64,000 bases of DNA from JBFWWP01 sp050246115 (GTDB taxonomy: Bacteria; Planctomycetota; UBA8108; UBA1146; JAJFFE01): assembly GCA_050246115.1 (NCBI GenBank), contig JBFWWP010000026.1:23101-87100 (forward strand), in the 5' to 3' direction. Below the pieces are notes generated by a model. It saw only the letters and a list, made by a program, of their open reading frames with translations, was not told the origin of the DNA and ran no database searches. Position 1 is the stretch's first letter, and every line of letters starts with the position of its first letter. Positions 1 through 9,129 of the stretch are shown here, one piece after another. A program made the position numbers and the translations under genes.

Positions 1-2609
1 TTCGCGGGCCCCAGGAGTGCCCGATAGTGACGCGCTCGATCGGGTCGAGCCCAGTCCTCGTACAGCAACGCCAGCTTCTCCAGGGTATCGCGCGTGGCCG
101 GGTGCGCCTCGCCCAGGAGGGTCGTGAGCCGCTCGCAAGCCGCCAGCAAGAGCCCCTCGGCTTCATCGAAGCGCCCCATGATGCGGAGCAGGTTGCCGTA
201 GTCGCGCCGGAAGATGTGGGTACTGTTGTTCGCCTCACCGAGCGTGTTTGCGGCGACGGCGATCGTTCTCCGGTACAGGTCCTCGGCTTCGCGGAACTTC
301 GCCGCGCGCTCTTCCGGGCGCGCCCGTCCCTGCTCTACCAGTACGCCCGCCAGGTGATTCTGGGTCGTGATCGTGTGATCGTGATCCGGGAGCAAGCGCT
401 CGACCTGACTGGCCAAGACTTGGCGATAGACGGCCTCGGCTTCATCCAGCCGCCCCTGGAGTTGATAGTTCCAGCCCAAGTTCCGCCGTAGCAGCAAAGT
501 GTTGAACCCGTGGAGCCCCTCTCCCTCCAAACTTTCGAACCCCTTGACCGCGATCTCGAAGTAGCGCTCCGCCTCACCGAGTTGCTTGCGCGCCTGCAAC
601 AGGCGCGCGATGTTGTGGGCGATCGCAAAGGTGTCGCGGTCATTCGGCAACCGGCGCTCACGAATGGCGTACGCTCGCTCCAACAGAACCGCGGCCTCGT
701 CGAGGCGGTCCTGCTGCCTGAGACACACTCCGAGATCGTTCAGCAGGTCTCCGGCTTCGACCGAGTCGCTGCCATAACGCCGCTCGTACTCGGGAATGAG
801 CGCCTCGTAGTGCTCCTGCGCCTGTGCGAGCAAGTTGGTGCGCAAGTAGAACTCGGGGATCTTGCGGCGCGCGGCGAGCAACATGTCGGCGTCATCCTGG
901 GAGACCGACTCGGGCGCAACCGTGCGCGCCACTTGCTCGACGAGCCCGAACTGAGCCGCGGCTTGCGTGTACTCCCCGAGATTGGTGTAGCACTGCCCCA
1001 GGAGCGAGTGGACGTGAACGGCGAGCACGGGGCGATCGCCGAAGACCGTGTCCACGTCTTTTGCCGCCTCGTCCAGGACCTCGTGAAAGCTCACGTTCTG
1101 GCTCCCCTGAACGCGCTTCGTGAGCCAGCTCTCGAGGAACCCCCGGATGGATTTCGCCTTGTCGGCCTCGTGGTCCGCGAGCCGCCGCGCATCTTCCGCG
1201 CGCACGTAAAAGACGCTGACCCAGACCAGCGCACCGACCAGCGTCACCAACATGAGCGTCGCCCCGACGACCCAGGAGCGATGCCGTCTCAAGAACTTCC
1301 GCACGCGATAAGTGGTTCCCGGCGGCCCGGCGAGCACGGGCTCATCGCGCAGGTAACGCTCGAGATCAGCCGCGAACTCGGACACACTGCTGTAGCGCTG
1401 CGCGGGGTCGCGCTCCAAAGCCCGAAGCGTGATCCAGTCGAGTTCGCCCCGCAGTTGGCGCGCGAGCGTGGTGCGATCGGTGTTGCGCCGTGCGGCCTCC
1501 TGGGTCGAAGTTGCCGCGGGCAGCCTTTCGAGGCGGGTACTCGGCCTCGGCGGGTCTTCCTCGCGCAACACTCGCGCGAGCTCGAACGAGTCGCGCCGTC
1601 CCTGAGTGCCGCGGCCAAACGGGGTGTCGCCGACCAGAAGCTCGTAGAGGAGGACCCCCAGCGAGTACACGTCGGAACGGGTATCGATCGCCCCGCCGGA
1701 GAAGGTCGCTTGCTCGGGACTCATGTAATCCAGGGTGCCGACGATCATGCCAGCGCTCGTGTGCAAGCTACGCTCGATCGCGTCCTCGCCGGTGGCTTTG
1801 GCGATTCCGAAGTCGATCACCTTCGGAACGGGTCGTCCATCCTGTTCGGCCACGAGTACGTTGGACGGCTTGATATCGCGGTGGATCACACCCTTCTGGT
1901 GGGCGTGCTGAATCGCTTCACACACCCCAAGGAAAAGCCGCACCCGGTCGTCGGTGGCAAGTCGCTCATCATCGCAGTAACGGGCGATGGTGCGTCCGGC
2001 CACGTACTCCATGACGAAGTACGGGCGTCCATCGCGCGTGGCCCCAGCCTCGTACACCCGCGCGATGTTGGGGTGATTCATGCGCGCGAGGACTTGCCGC
2101 TCCGCGTTGAAGCGACTCACCACCTCGCGCGTGTCCATGCCAACCTTGATGAGCTTGATCGCGACTTCGCGTTGCACGGGTTGGAGCTGCTCGGCGAGAT
2201 ACACCGAACCCATGCCGCCCTCGCCCAACACCCGGAGAATCCGGTAGGGACCCAGGTCGTCGCCCACCCGCAGCCATCGGATGGGGTCGTCGACCCCAGT
2301 CGGCTCGAGCGCAGTCCAAGTCGCCGTCGGATCCGACGCGCGCGACCGTTCCGCGGGAGTCGGAGGCAGTGCGACCGTGGGATCGTTACCGCGGGAGCGG
2401 TCGGGCGCCTGCTGCAGCGCAACGGGGATTGCCCCCGATCCGTCCCGGCGGCCGATCTCCTCGCCCAGGGCCAGCACCAGGTCGATGTGACTCCGAAGGT
2501 CGCGGTCCTGTGCGCAACAACGGTCCAGGTACCGGGAACGTTCGTCCCCAGTGAGGGAGGCCGCCGTGCGAACGAGCGTCTCCACCCGTTGCCATCGGCC
2601 CTCGATCAT
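1..2609 (-). CDS. Ser/Thr protein kinase with TM segment and TPR tail (3' end cut by window)
   Basis: Membrane-anchored Hanks-type kinase that should phosphorylate proteins on Ser/Thr. After a variable N-terminal region (residues 1-118) the kinase domain starts at PYRILRVLGEGGMG (P-loop about 129-134) with the AIK lysine at 152, then HRDIKPSN, DFG and a MSPEQ activation-loop end. A hydrophobic segment (WVVGATLMLVTLVGALVWVS) follows, then an outward-facing tetratricopeptide-like region rich in LGEAERYFEIA / LDEAEAVYRQVL units, which runs off the window. Start chosen at the ATG at 2609 with GGAGG 7 nt upstream; the resulting N-terminus resembles that of planctomycete kinases. It diverges from ygiQ. 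Substrate unknown. The family is certain; the sensory role of the TPR tail is inferred. Confidence 0.93.
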   Translation of the reverse strand, partial: MIEGRWQRVETLVRTAASLTGDERSRYLDRCCAQDRDLRSHIDLVLALGEEIGRRDGSGAIPVALQQAPDRSRGNDPTVALPPTPAERSRASDPTATWTALEPTGVDDPIRWLRVGDDLGPYRILRVLGEGGMGSVYLAEQLQPVQREVAIKLIKVGMDTREVVSRFNAERQVLARMNHPNIARVYEAGATRDGRPYFVMEYVAGRTIARYCDDERLATDDRVRLFLGVCEAIQHAHQKGVIHRDIKPSNVLVAEQDGRPVPKVIDFGIAKATGEDAIERSLHTSAGMIVGTLDYMSPEQATFSGGAIDTRSDVYSLGVLLYELLVGDTPFGRGTQGRRDSFELARVLREEDPPRPSTRLERLPAATSTQEAARRNTDRTTLARQLRGELDWITLRALERDPAQRYSSVSEFAADLERYLRDEPVLAGPPGTTYRVRKFLRRHRSWVVGATLMLVTLVGALVWVSVFYVRAEDARRLADHEADKAKSIRGFLESWLTKRVQGSQNVSFHEVLDEAAKDVDTVFGDRPVLAVHVHSLLGQCYTNLGEYTQAAAQFGLVEQVARTVAPESVSQDDADMLLAARRKIPEFYLRTNLLAQAQEHYEALIPEYERRYGSDSVEAGDLLNDLGVCLRQQDRLDEAAVLLERAYAIRERRLPNDRDTFAIAHNIARLLQARKQLGEAERYFEIAVKGFESLEGEGLHGFNTLLLRRNLGWNYQLQGRLDEAEAVYRQVLASQVERLLPDHDHTITTQNHLAGVLVEQGRARPEERAAKFREAEDLYRRTIAVAANTLGEANNSTHIFRRDYGNLLRIMGRFDEAEGLLLAACERLTTLLGEAHPATRDTLEKLALLYEDWARPDRARHYRALLGPA

Positions 2610-3113
2610 GCCGCCACCTCCCCGAACTTCTTGCGAGCGTCCGCTCACGACCCTCGTGGCCGCAGTACCGGCCGTCGGCCCCAGTTCCCACGATCGCCCC
2701 AGACCTCGGAAGTCTCAGCGGCGTCAGCCGTTGAACCACGACAACCGGTGCGCGACCGAACTGCGGCAAAGAACTCACGAAACCGGGCACGCAGCGGCCC
2801 GAAGACAGCGCCCTCAGTCCCAGCACGAGCAGACGTTCTGCGAGTCGCGCGCAGGCGTGCGCTTCCGGGCCGGGACGACGCCGCCCCTGGCCACAGCGGC
2901 CTCCCGGCTTCACGAAGGATTCGGGCGTGGGGCGGCGCGTCGATCAGCCGGCCACACCCACCTTCTATCATCCCGAGTCGGCCGTCCGGTACAATCCCAA
3001 CCGAAGCCCGCGGTCCCCTCGACTCCGCGGTGCAACCAAAGGTCCCGTCCGCGAATGCTCCCCAATACTGGGAGTGCATGGACGCACGGGCTCGCCAGGA
3101 CAGAAGGATCCGC
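2610..3113. other. Divergent intergenic region between kinase and ygiQ
   Basis: About 500 bases between two divergent starts. No frame on either strand carries a recognisable protein; the open frames here are extensions or shadows of the flanking genes. A TACAAT hexamer near 2991 could be a -10 element, but no convincing -35 accompanies it. No sigma-factor gene, which often neighbours such kinases, was found. Confidence 0.5.
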
Positions 3114-5132
3114 ATGGTTCGCGCGCTGCCGTTGCCCCGCCCGGGTTCGTTCACTCCCGATGACTTCATCCCCACGCCGCTACCGACGCGCTCTCGGAAC
3201 TCGGTAGTGCAACCGCTGCCGATGAGCGCCGCGGAGGCGCGCGCACGGGGCTGGGACGAGGTCGATGTCGTATTCGTCACCGGAGACGCATACGTGGATC
3301 ACCCGAGTTTCGCCATGGCGCTACTCGGCCGCGTCCTCGAAGCCACGGGATTCCGGGTCGGAATCGTCTCGCAGCCATCCTGGCAAGACTGCGAACCGTG
3401 GCGGGAGTTCGGTCGACCGAGACTGTTCTTCGCGATCAGCGCCGGGAACATGGACTCGATGATCAACCACTACACCGCCAACCGCAAGGTCCGGAACGAC
3501 GACGCCTACTCGCCGGGCGGCCAAACCGGGCGGCGACCGGACCGTGCCACCCTCGCTTATTGCCAGCGCGCGCGCGAGGCCTTCAAGGGAGTCCCGATCA
3601 TCGCTGGCGGCGTCGAAGCGAGTCTGCGTCGACTCGCCCACTACGACTACTGGAGCGACACCGTCCGCCGTTCGATCTTGCTCGATGCGAAGGCGGACTT
3701 GATCGCCTACGGCATGGGCGAATCGATCGTCGTGGAGATCGCGCAGCGGCTCGCGGCCGGTCAGACGGTGCGCGACCTCCGCGACATGCGCGGCGTGGTC
3801 TACGCGCTCGGGGCCCGCGAATCCATCGAAGATTCCGCTGGGCTCGTGGAGCTACCTTCCTACGAAGCCGTGAAAGCCGATCCCCACGCGTTCGCCGAGG
3901 CTACCCGGCTCATCCACTTGAACACGAACGCCTACAACGCCCATACGCTCGTGCAGTGGCACGATCGGCAGGCGGTGGTCTGCAACCCACCGCGGTTGCC
4001 CGAGTCGCGCCGGGCCATGGATTTCTACTACGGTCTACCCTTCACCCGCAAGCAACACCCCAGCTACACGCAACCGATACCGGCGCACCAAGTCGTGAAG
4101 GACTCCGTGACGATCATGCGCGGCTGCTTCGGGGGTTGCACGTACTGCTCGATCACGACTCACCAAGGTCGTGTGATCCAGTCACGAAGCAAAGAGTCGA
4201 TCGTGCAGGAGGTTGCCGCACTGGGCGTCGACCCCGAGTTCAAAGGGGTCGTCAGCGATCTCGGGGGACCGACCGCCAACATGTACAAGATGCGCTGCAC
4301 GAAGCCGGACATCGAGGCGCGCTGCAAGCGGCTCTCGTGCGTGCAGCCGAAGATCTGCCCACTCCTGGGAACCGATCACGATGAGCTGATCGAAGTCATG
4401 CGCGCCGCCCGCGCGCAGCAAGGCATCCGCAAGGTCTTCGTGGCGAGTGGGGTGCGCATGGATCTCGCCCGTCGTTCGCCCGCGTACATGGCCGAGTTGA
4501 CACGCCACCACGTCGGCGGCCACCTCAAGGTGGCTCAGGAGCACACCGACCCAGAGACCCTGGAGCTGATGAAGCGTCCCGCCCCAGAGACTTTCGAGGA
4601 CTTCGCTCGCCAGTTCGCGAAGCAATCGAAAGACGCCGGGAAGGAACAGTACTTGGTGCCGTACTTCATCGCGTCGCACCCAGGCTCCGACACGGGCGCG
4701 ATGATCGATTTGGCCGTGTTCCTGAAGCGCAACGGCTATCGTCCCGAGCAGGTTCAGGACTTCATCCCGGCGCCGTTCGACATCGCGGCGTGCATGTATC
4801 ACACCGGACTCGATCCGTTCACGAAGAAGCCGGTGGCCGTAGCGAAGAAGATGCGGGACCGCAAGACTCAGCGCGCGCTCATGCAGTTCTTCAAGCCCGA
4901 GAACTACTTTGCCGTCCGCGAGGCGCTGCTCGAGGCCGGTCGCAGCGATCTGATCGGGGATGGCTGCGACGCGCTGATTCCGGCCCGCCCGCCCCAAGCG
5001 GCCCTCGATGCCAGAGCGCGCCGGGCCGAGAAGGAACTCGCGGGTGAGGATCACGTCCACTCCTCGCGCCGGCTCCCGACCGTTGGTTACAGACCCGGGC
5101 GGGGCGGAGCCCGATGTCGCCCGCGTGAGTGA
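3114..5132 (+). CDS. ygiQ: YgiQ family radical SAM protein (UPF0313)
   Basis: 672-residue radical SAM enzyme of the YgiQ family (E. coli member about 740 aa), whose reaction is not established. The N-terminal part has the B12-binding-like region of the family (VDVVFVTGDAYVDHPSFAMALLG, about residues 50-72) and the family blocks SAGNMDSMINHYT and IIAGGVEASLRRLAHYDYWSD. The [4Fe-4S]-binding CxxxCxxC motif is at Cys338, Cys342 and Cys345 within RGCFGGCTYCSI. The open frame extends far upstream, but homology begins here and AAGGA lies 5 nt before the ATG at 3114; an ATG at 3078 is the alternative. It is followed by a hairpin repeat before the next gene. Family call firm, substrate unknown. Confidence 0.92.
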   Translation: MVRALPLPRPGSFTPDDFIPTPLPTRSRNSVVQPLPMSAAEARARGWDEVDVVFVTGDAYVDHPSFAMALLGRVLEATGFRVGIVSQPSWQDCEPWREFGRPRLFFAISAGNMDSMINHYTANRKVRNDDAYSPGGQTGRRPDRATLAYCQRAREAFKGVPIIAGGVEASLRRLAHYDYWSDTVRRSILLDAKADLIAYGMGESIVVEIAQRLAAGQTVRDLRDMRGVVYALGARESIEDSAGLVELPSYEAVKADPHAFAEATRLIHLNTNAYNAHTLVQWHDRQAVVCNPPRLPESRRAMDFYYGLPFTRKQHPSYTQPIPAHQVVKDSVTIMRGCFGGCTYCSITTHQGRVIQSRSKESIVQEVAALGVDPEFKGVVSDLGGPTANMYKMRCTKPDIEARCKRLSCVQPKICPLLGTDHDELIEVMRAARAQQGIRKVFVASGVRMDLARRSPAYMAELTRHHVGGHLKVAQEHTDPETLELMKRPAPETFEDFARQFAKQSKDAGKEQYLVPYFIASHPGSDTGAMIDLAVFLKRNGYRPEQVQDFIPAPFDIAACMYHTGLDPFTKKPVAVAKKMRDRKTQRALMQFFKPENYFAVREALLEAGRSDLIGDGCDALIPARPPQAALDARARRAEKELAGEDHVHSSRRLPTVGYRPGRGGARCRPRE

Positions 5133-5224
5133 CGCGCTGCGTCTCGAGGCTGCCATCCGCGCTGCCTGGGAACCGCTCGTGGGGCAGCGCCGTTCGCATC
5201 GACGACGCGCCCCCGGGGACTTTC

Positions 5225-5310
5225 GACCCGAATCAAGCGCATGCCGCGCGCTTCGGGCCTAGATTTTCTCCAAGGGGGCTTTCGAACGCTGCTTCGCGAG
5301 CGTTTGCGAC
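5225..5310 (+). repeat. Composite extragenic hairpin repeat, copy 1
   Basis: Between ygiQ and the FAD gene. The hairpin GACCCGAATCAAGCGC / GCGCGCTTCGGGCCTAG (5225-5262) is followed by a GGGGGCTTTCGAACG segment. The same two modules, in either order depending on orientation, recur near 40.2, 43.1 and 48.4 kb, and the CAAGCGC core recurs elsewhere in the window. Confidence 0.6.
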
Positions 5311-5338
5311 TCGAGCAACGAGAGGAACTGCGACGAGC

Positions 5339-6679
5339 ATGAGTTCAGCCGTGCAACCGAACGACAACCCGAGCTCGCATCCGAAGTCAGCACCCGACCG
5401 CGGCGACGACTTCGACGCCTGGCGCGCCATGCCAACCCGTGTGGAGGTTCTGATTCTCGGCGGCGGCCCGGCCGGTCTCGAAGCAGCGCTGGCCTTGCGC
5501 GCTCGAGGACTGGACGTGCACGTGTTCGAAGCCGGGAAGATCGGGGCAAGCTTGCGGCGCTGGGGGCACATACGCATGTTCTCGCCCTGGGAGATGAACA
5601 CGTCGATCGTAGGCCGCGAGATCTCGGCGTGCAGCACCTCGGCAATCGGTGCCCACGACTGCCCAACTGGGGCCGAGTTCGTGGACCACTACCTCGAGCC
5701 ACTAGCCGCCAGTGAGTTGCTGCGTGGGCGGATCCACGAACAGACGCGCGCGCTTGGGGCCACCCGGCGTGGCGTGCTGAAGTCCGAGCTGATTGGCGCA
5801 CCCGAGCGCCGCCAGCGGCCGTTTCGGGTGGTGTGGCGGTTCACGCCTGCGGGCGGACGACCGACCGAGGGCTATACCGAGAGTCGATTCTTGATCGATG
5901 CGACCGGAGTGGCCGACCATCCCAACCCGACCGGCGACGGCGGGGTGCCCGCGCCAGGCGAGGAACAGTTCGCCGCACGCATTCGTCGCGACCTCTCCGC
6001 GCTGAACCCCGCCGCGGGTGAGCGCCTCGGCCGCCGCGTGCTGATCGTTGGCGGCGGCTACTCGGCAGCGACCGCGGGCGTCTGCTTGACCGAGTCGCTC
6101 CGCTCGGTGCCCGGCTCCGAAGTGCACTGGGCGTTCCGCGGGAGTCGGTTTCCCATTGCCGCCATCGACAACGACCCGCTCGCCGAGCGGCGCGCATTGA
6201 CCGAACGTGCGCACGCCATCGCCTCGGACCCACCCGACGGCATGACCATTCACGCCGGCGTCTCGGTCGAGCGATTCGAACCGCGCCCGGACGGCATAGC
6301 CGTGGTCTTGCGTCGAGATGACGGATCGAGTCGCGTCGTCGAGGTCGACGATGTATTGTCGCTCACCGGCTATCGACCGGACCTACACCTGCTCAGCGAA
6401 CTCCAGGTTCACCACTGTTATGCGACGGACGGCATCATGAGGGTCGCGGCGCACCTCCTCGGGGGGGCCGGCGGAGGCAGCGGCGACTGTTTGACCGTGT
6501 CGAGCGGCGGTCTGGACACCCTGCGCAGTCCAGAGGCGGACCTCTTCGTCTTGGGGAGCAAGTCGTATGGCCGCTCGTCGCAATACCTGCTGCGGACCGG
6601 CATCGAGCAGGCGGAGCAGGTAGCAGACGAGGTGCTGCGCCTCTCCGGAACGGCCGGAAAGCCGTCGCTGCGGGTATGA
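5339..6679 (+). CDS. FAD-dependent oxidoreductase (pyridine nucleotide-disulfide / FMO-like)
   Basis: 446-residue cytoplasmic flavoprotein. A first Rossmann motif, LILGGGPAGLEAALAL (about residue 40), should bind FAD; a second, VLIVGGGYSAATAG (about residue 237), should bind NAD(P)H. Near the C-terminus VLSLTGYRPDL and LFVLGSKSYGRSSQYLL close the fold. There is no CxxC redox pair, so it is not a thioredoxin reductase; the WGHIRMFSPWEMN stretch resembles monooxygenase-like flavoproteins. Start at the ATG at 5339 with GAGGA 11 nt upstream, because upstream sequence in frame is the hairpin repeat. Its TGA overlaps the ATG of the radical SAM gene (ATGA), so the two are translationally coupled. 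Substrate not deducible. Confidence 0.85.
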   Translation: MSSAVQPNDNPSSHPKSAPDRGDDFDAWRAMPTRVEVLILGGGPAGLEAALALRARGLDVHVFEAGKIGASLRRWGHIRMFSPWEMNTSIVGREISACSTSAIGAHDCPTGAEFVDHYLEPLAASELLRGRIHEQTRALGATRRGVLKSELIGAPERRQRPFRVVWRFTPAGGRPTEGYTESRFLIDATGVADHPNPTGDGGVPAPGEEQFAARIRRDLSALNPAAGERLGRRVLIVGGGYSAATAGVCLTESLRSVPGSEVHWAFRGSRFPIAAIDNDPLAERRALTERAHAIASDPPDGMTIHAGVSVERFEPRPDGIAVVLRRDDGSSRVVEVDDVLSLTGYRPDLHLLSELQVHHCYATDGIMRVAAHLLGGAGGGSGDCLTVSSGGLDTLRSPEADLFVLGSKSYGRSSQYLLRTGIEQAEQVADEVLRLSGTAGKPSLRV

Positions 6680-7629
6680 GCGCCATGAACTCGACGTCCC
6701 CTGACACCGAAGGTACCGCTTCCTGTCCGGCCCCCGAGTCGGCGCCGCTCCTTCCAACGGGTGAGTTGGACGTCCTCTGGTTCCAGGTCGGCGGAACCCT
6801 GTGCAACTTGTCGTGCACGCACTGTTTCATCTCGTGCTCGCCCACCAATCGCTCGCTCCCGCTGATGCACCCCGAAGAACTCGAACCGGCACTGCGGGAG
6901 GCTGAACGACTGGGAGTGCGCGAGTATTACCTAACGGGTGGGGAACCGTTCATCGCGAAGGATCTCGAGGCCATCGTCGCGAGAATCCTGCGCCAGGGGC
7001 CGGTCAGTGTACTCACGAATGGCACTCTGATCACCGAGGAACGCGCGCGTGCCTTCGCGGCCATCCGCGACGCCACCCGCTACTCGCTCGAGTTCCGGGT
7101 GTCGCTCGACGGGTGCACGGCTGCGGACAACGACGCGATCCGTGGACGGGGCACCTTCGAGCGCGCACTCCGCGGTATCGAGCGGCTGGTCAGCGCGGGC
7201 TTCTTGCCGATCTTGACGGCAGCGCAAGTCTGGGACCCCAGCCGCGACCAAGAGGTCCTCGCGGGCTTCGTGGCGGAGCTCGAGCGACGCGGCTACCGGC
7301 GTCCACGCATCAAGCTCCTCCCGCGGCTCAAGATCGGCGCGGAGGAGAGTCGCGCCGGCGGCTACGCCCCGGACGAGCGCATCACCGCCGACATGATGGA
7401 GGGCTTCGACTCGTCGCTGCTCCAGTGCTTCAGCAGCCGGATGGTATCGTCTCGCGGCGTGCACGTGTGCCCGATCCTAGTCGACGATCCGCGGGGTTTT
7501 CTCGGCGGCAGCCTCACGGACTCGCTGCGACCGTTCCCGCTGGCCGCCAACGCCTGCTTCACCTGTTGGCAGTACGGCAGCATCTGCTCGAACGTGTCGA
7601 GTGGCGGTCGACTCGGGCAGGCAACATGA
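6676..7629 (+). CDS. Radical SAM protein with cysteine-rich C-terminus
   Basis: 317-residue radical SAM enzyme. The CNLSCTHC motif places the cluster-binding cysteines at 43, 47 and 50, followed by YYLTGGEPF (SAM-binding GGEP) and VLTNGTLI. The C-terminus has further cysteines (HVCPILV; ACFTCWQYGSICSN at about 292-304) that could ligate an auxiliary Fe-S cluster as in SPASM or Twitch proteins. Start at the ATG at 6676, overlapping the upstream stop by 4 nt. It sits between an FAD oxidoreductase and a metallophosphoesterase, probably one operon; no precursor-peptide gene was seen. SPASM proteins often modify peptides, but the substrate here is unknown. Confidence 0.88.
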   Translation: MSAMNSTSPDTEGTASCPAPESAPLLPTGELDVLWFQVGGTLCNLSCTHCFISCSPTNRSLPLMHPEELEPALREAERLGVREYYLTGGEPFIAKDLEAIVARILRQGPVSVLTNGTLITEERARAFAAIRDATRYSLEFRVSLDGCTAADNDAIRGRGTFERALRGIERLVSAGFLPILTAAQVWDPSRDQEVLAGFVAELERRGYRRPRIKLLPRLKIGAEESRAGGYAPDERITADMMEGFDSSLLQCFSSRMVSSRGVHVCPILVDDPRGFLGGSLTDSLRPFPLAANACFTCWQYGSICSNVSSGGRLGQAT

Positions 7630-7647
7630 TCGTACGCCTGAGCCGCA

Positions 7648-8502
7648 ATGCCTCCCGCCGATCTCGGAGGCCGGCTTCCCATCGGAATCGAGTCATCGGT
7701 GGTCGCTGAACCCCTCGGTCGTGTGGCCTTGTTTGGCGGGGTCTACTCGAACTACTACGCTTTGGTGGCCGCGATCGCGGACGCCCGCTCGCGCGGTGCC
7801 GAGCGTCTGTACTGTCTCGGCGATCTGGGCGCCTTCGGACCCCACCCGGATCGCGTGTTCCCCGTACTGATCGAGCACCGAGTAACGACCATCCAGGGGA
7901 ACTACGATCACTCCCTCGGCCACCGCAAGCAAGACTGCGCGTGCGGCTACACCGATCCCAAAGACAACCACTTCGCGCGTTTGTCGTACGAGTACACCTA
8001 CGCGCACACGGCGGATCGTTGGAAGGATTGGCTACGTGATCTTCCGCCGTCGTTGACCATCCGCGTCGGTGAGGAGCAGGTCCTTCTCTGCCACGGGTCC
8101 CCGCGTCGTACGAACGAGTTCCTCTGGGAGTCGACCACACCGGACCCGTTCCTGCGCCGCTTGTTCCGGCAGCACCCCGAGCGAGCCATCGCCTGCACCC
8201 ACACGGGCATCCACTGGCAACGCGAGGTCGACGATCGGCTCATGGTCAACGTCGGTGTCCTCGGACGACCGGAGAACAACGGTTCGACGAAGGTGGGATA
8301 CTGCCTACTCGACGCAGATCCGAGCCGCGCTTCCGGTTTGCGTGCGGAGTATGTAGACCTCGCGTACGACCACACGCAACTGGCCGAAGAGATGCGTGCG
8401 GAGCGGCTGCCCGAAGAGTTCGTGGAGACCATTCTCACGGGCTGGTGGACGAGCTGCCTCGAGATCCTCCCGGCGAAGGAACGCGCGGCCGGGCAACGCT
8501 AG
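7648..8502 (+). CDS. Calcineurin-like metallophosphoesterase
   Basis: 284-residue member of the calcineurin-like phosphoesterase superfamily. Metal-binding motifs are visible in order: GDLGAFGPHPD (about residue 58), GNYDHS (about 84; standard GNHD has H changed to Y), CHGSPR (about 148) and CTHTGIHW (about 182). The first aspartate motif (D-x-H, usually near residue 10) appears as LFGGVYSN, so metal site 1 is altered. The ATG at 7648 is used, 18 nt after the radical SAM stop; a GTG at about 7699 would remove a weakly conserved leader. Third gene of the putative operon. Substrate unknown. Confidence 0.82.
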   Translation: MPPADLGGRLPIGIESSVVAEPLGRVALFGGVYSNYYALVAAIADARSRGAERLYCLGDLGAFGPHPDRVFPVLIEHRVTTIQGNYDHSLGHRKQDCACGYTDPKDNHFARLSYEYTYAHTADRWKDWLRDLPPSLTIRVGEEQVLLCHGSPRRTNEFLWESTTPDPFLRRLFRQHPERAIACTHTGIHWQREVDDRLMVNVGVLGRPENNGSTKVGYCLLDADPSRASGLRAEYVDLAYDHTQLAEEMRAERLPEEFVETILTGWWTSCLEILPAKERAAGQR

Positions 8503-8511
8503 CGCGTTGTC
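8492..8511. terminator. Hairpin at converging gene ends
   Basis: CAACGC-TAGC-GCGTTG forms a 6-bp stem with a 4-nt loop that holds the phosphoesterase stop codon. It lies between converging genes. There is no T tract, so intrinsic termination is only a suggestion. Confidence 0.35.
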
Positions 8512-8534
8512 AGGCAACGCTGGCCGAGGCGGGT

Positions 8535-8969
8535 TCAGCGGGCTGGTTGGGCGACGCTATCGGTCGTCTGCACGGTGTCGGGCCACAGGATTCTCTGTAC
8601 GGAGTCTTGGACCTCGCGCACGGTGAAGGGCCGAATGAGATAGCCGTGGCAGCCGCGACGGAGGTGGCGCACGATGTGATCGACATCCTCGATGTCCGTC
8701 GTCATGAGCATGCGTGTCTGGCGCCCGACCCCGACCCCGAGTTCTTGCTCGTGTTCACGCATCTCGCGCAGCACGTCGATTCCGCCCCAACCTTGGGTGG
8801 ATACGTCGACACAGACGAGATCGTAGGGCTGGGATGCGGCGTACGCGGTCTGGAACTGTCGCAGCCCTTGCCCCGCTTCGGGAACACAGTCACAGCTCCC
8901 GAGTTCGGCCAGCGCTTGCTTGAGGACCCGGCGGCTCGCTCCCTGAGCTTCGATGATGAGAGTGCGCAT
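8535..8969 (-). CDS. Stand-alone receiver-domain protein with atypical active site
   Basis: 144-residue CheY-like single receiver domain. The phospho-acceptor Asp55 lies in YDLVCVDVS, and Thr90/Thr91 fill the conserved Thr position. Two active-site features deviate: the acidic pair is reduced to Glu7 (IIEAQG) and the invariant Lys is Arg113 (LIRPFT). It may therefore signal without standard phosphorylation, or be phosphorylated poorly. Start at the ATG at 8969 with AGGAG 6 nt upstream. No kinase is adjacent; it converges with the phosphoesterase gene. Confidence 0.85.
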   Translation of the reverse strand: MRTLIIEAQGASRRVLKQALAELGSCDCVPEAGQGLRQFQTAYAASQPYDLVCVDVSTQGWGGIDVLREMREHEQELGVGVGRQTRMLMTTDIEDVDHIVRHLRRGCHGYLIRPFTVREVQDSVQRILWPDTVQTTDSVAQPAR

Positions 8970-9129
8970 GCGTTCTCCTGCTCCCCAAACTCGGCTTCCT
9001 ACCGAAGTCTTCCATCCGCTCGCCAGACTGACCAACGGAACCACGACCGCCACTCCAGGGAGCACCGCGACCGCTCGTTCCAAGTCGAGACGGGCGCGGT
9101 CGATCCGCGACTCTTCGAGGGCTGGCTCA

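Noticed and set aside
510..3113. Very long plus-strand open frame in front of ygiQ
   Set aside because: Antisense to the kinase gene. The minus strand gives a complete kinase with all motifs, and homology of the plus-strand protein begins only at 3114.
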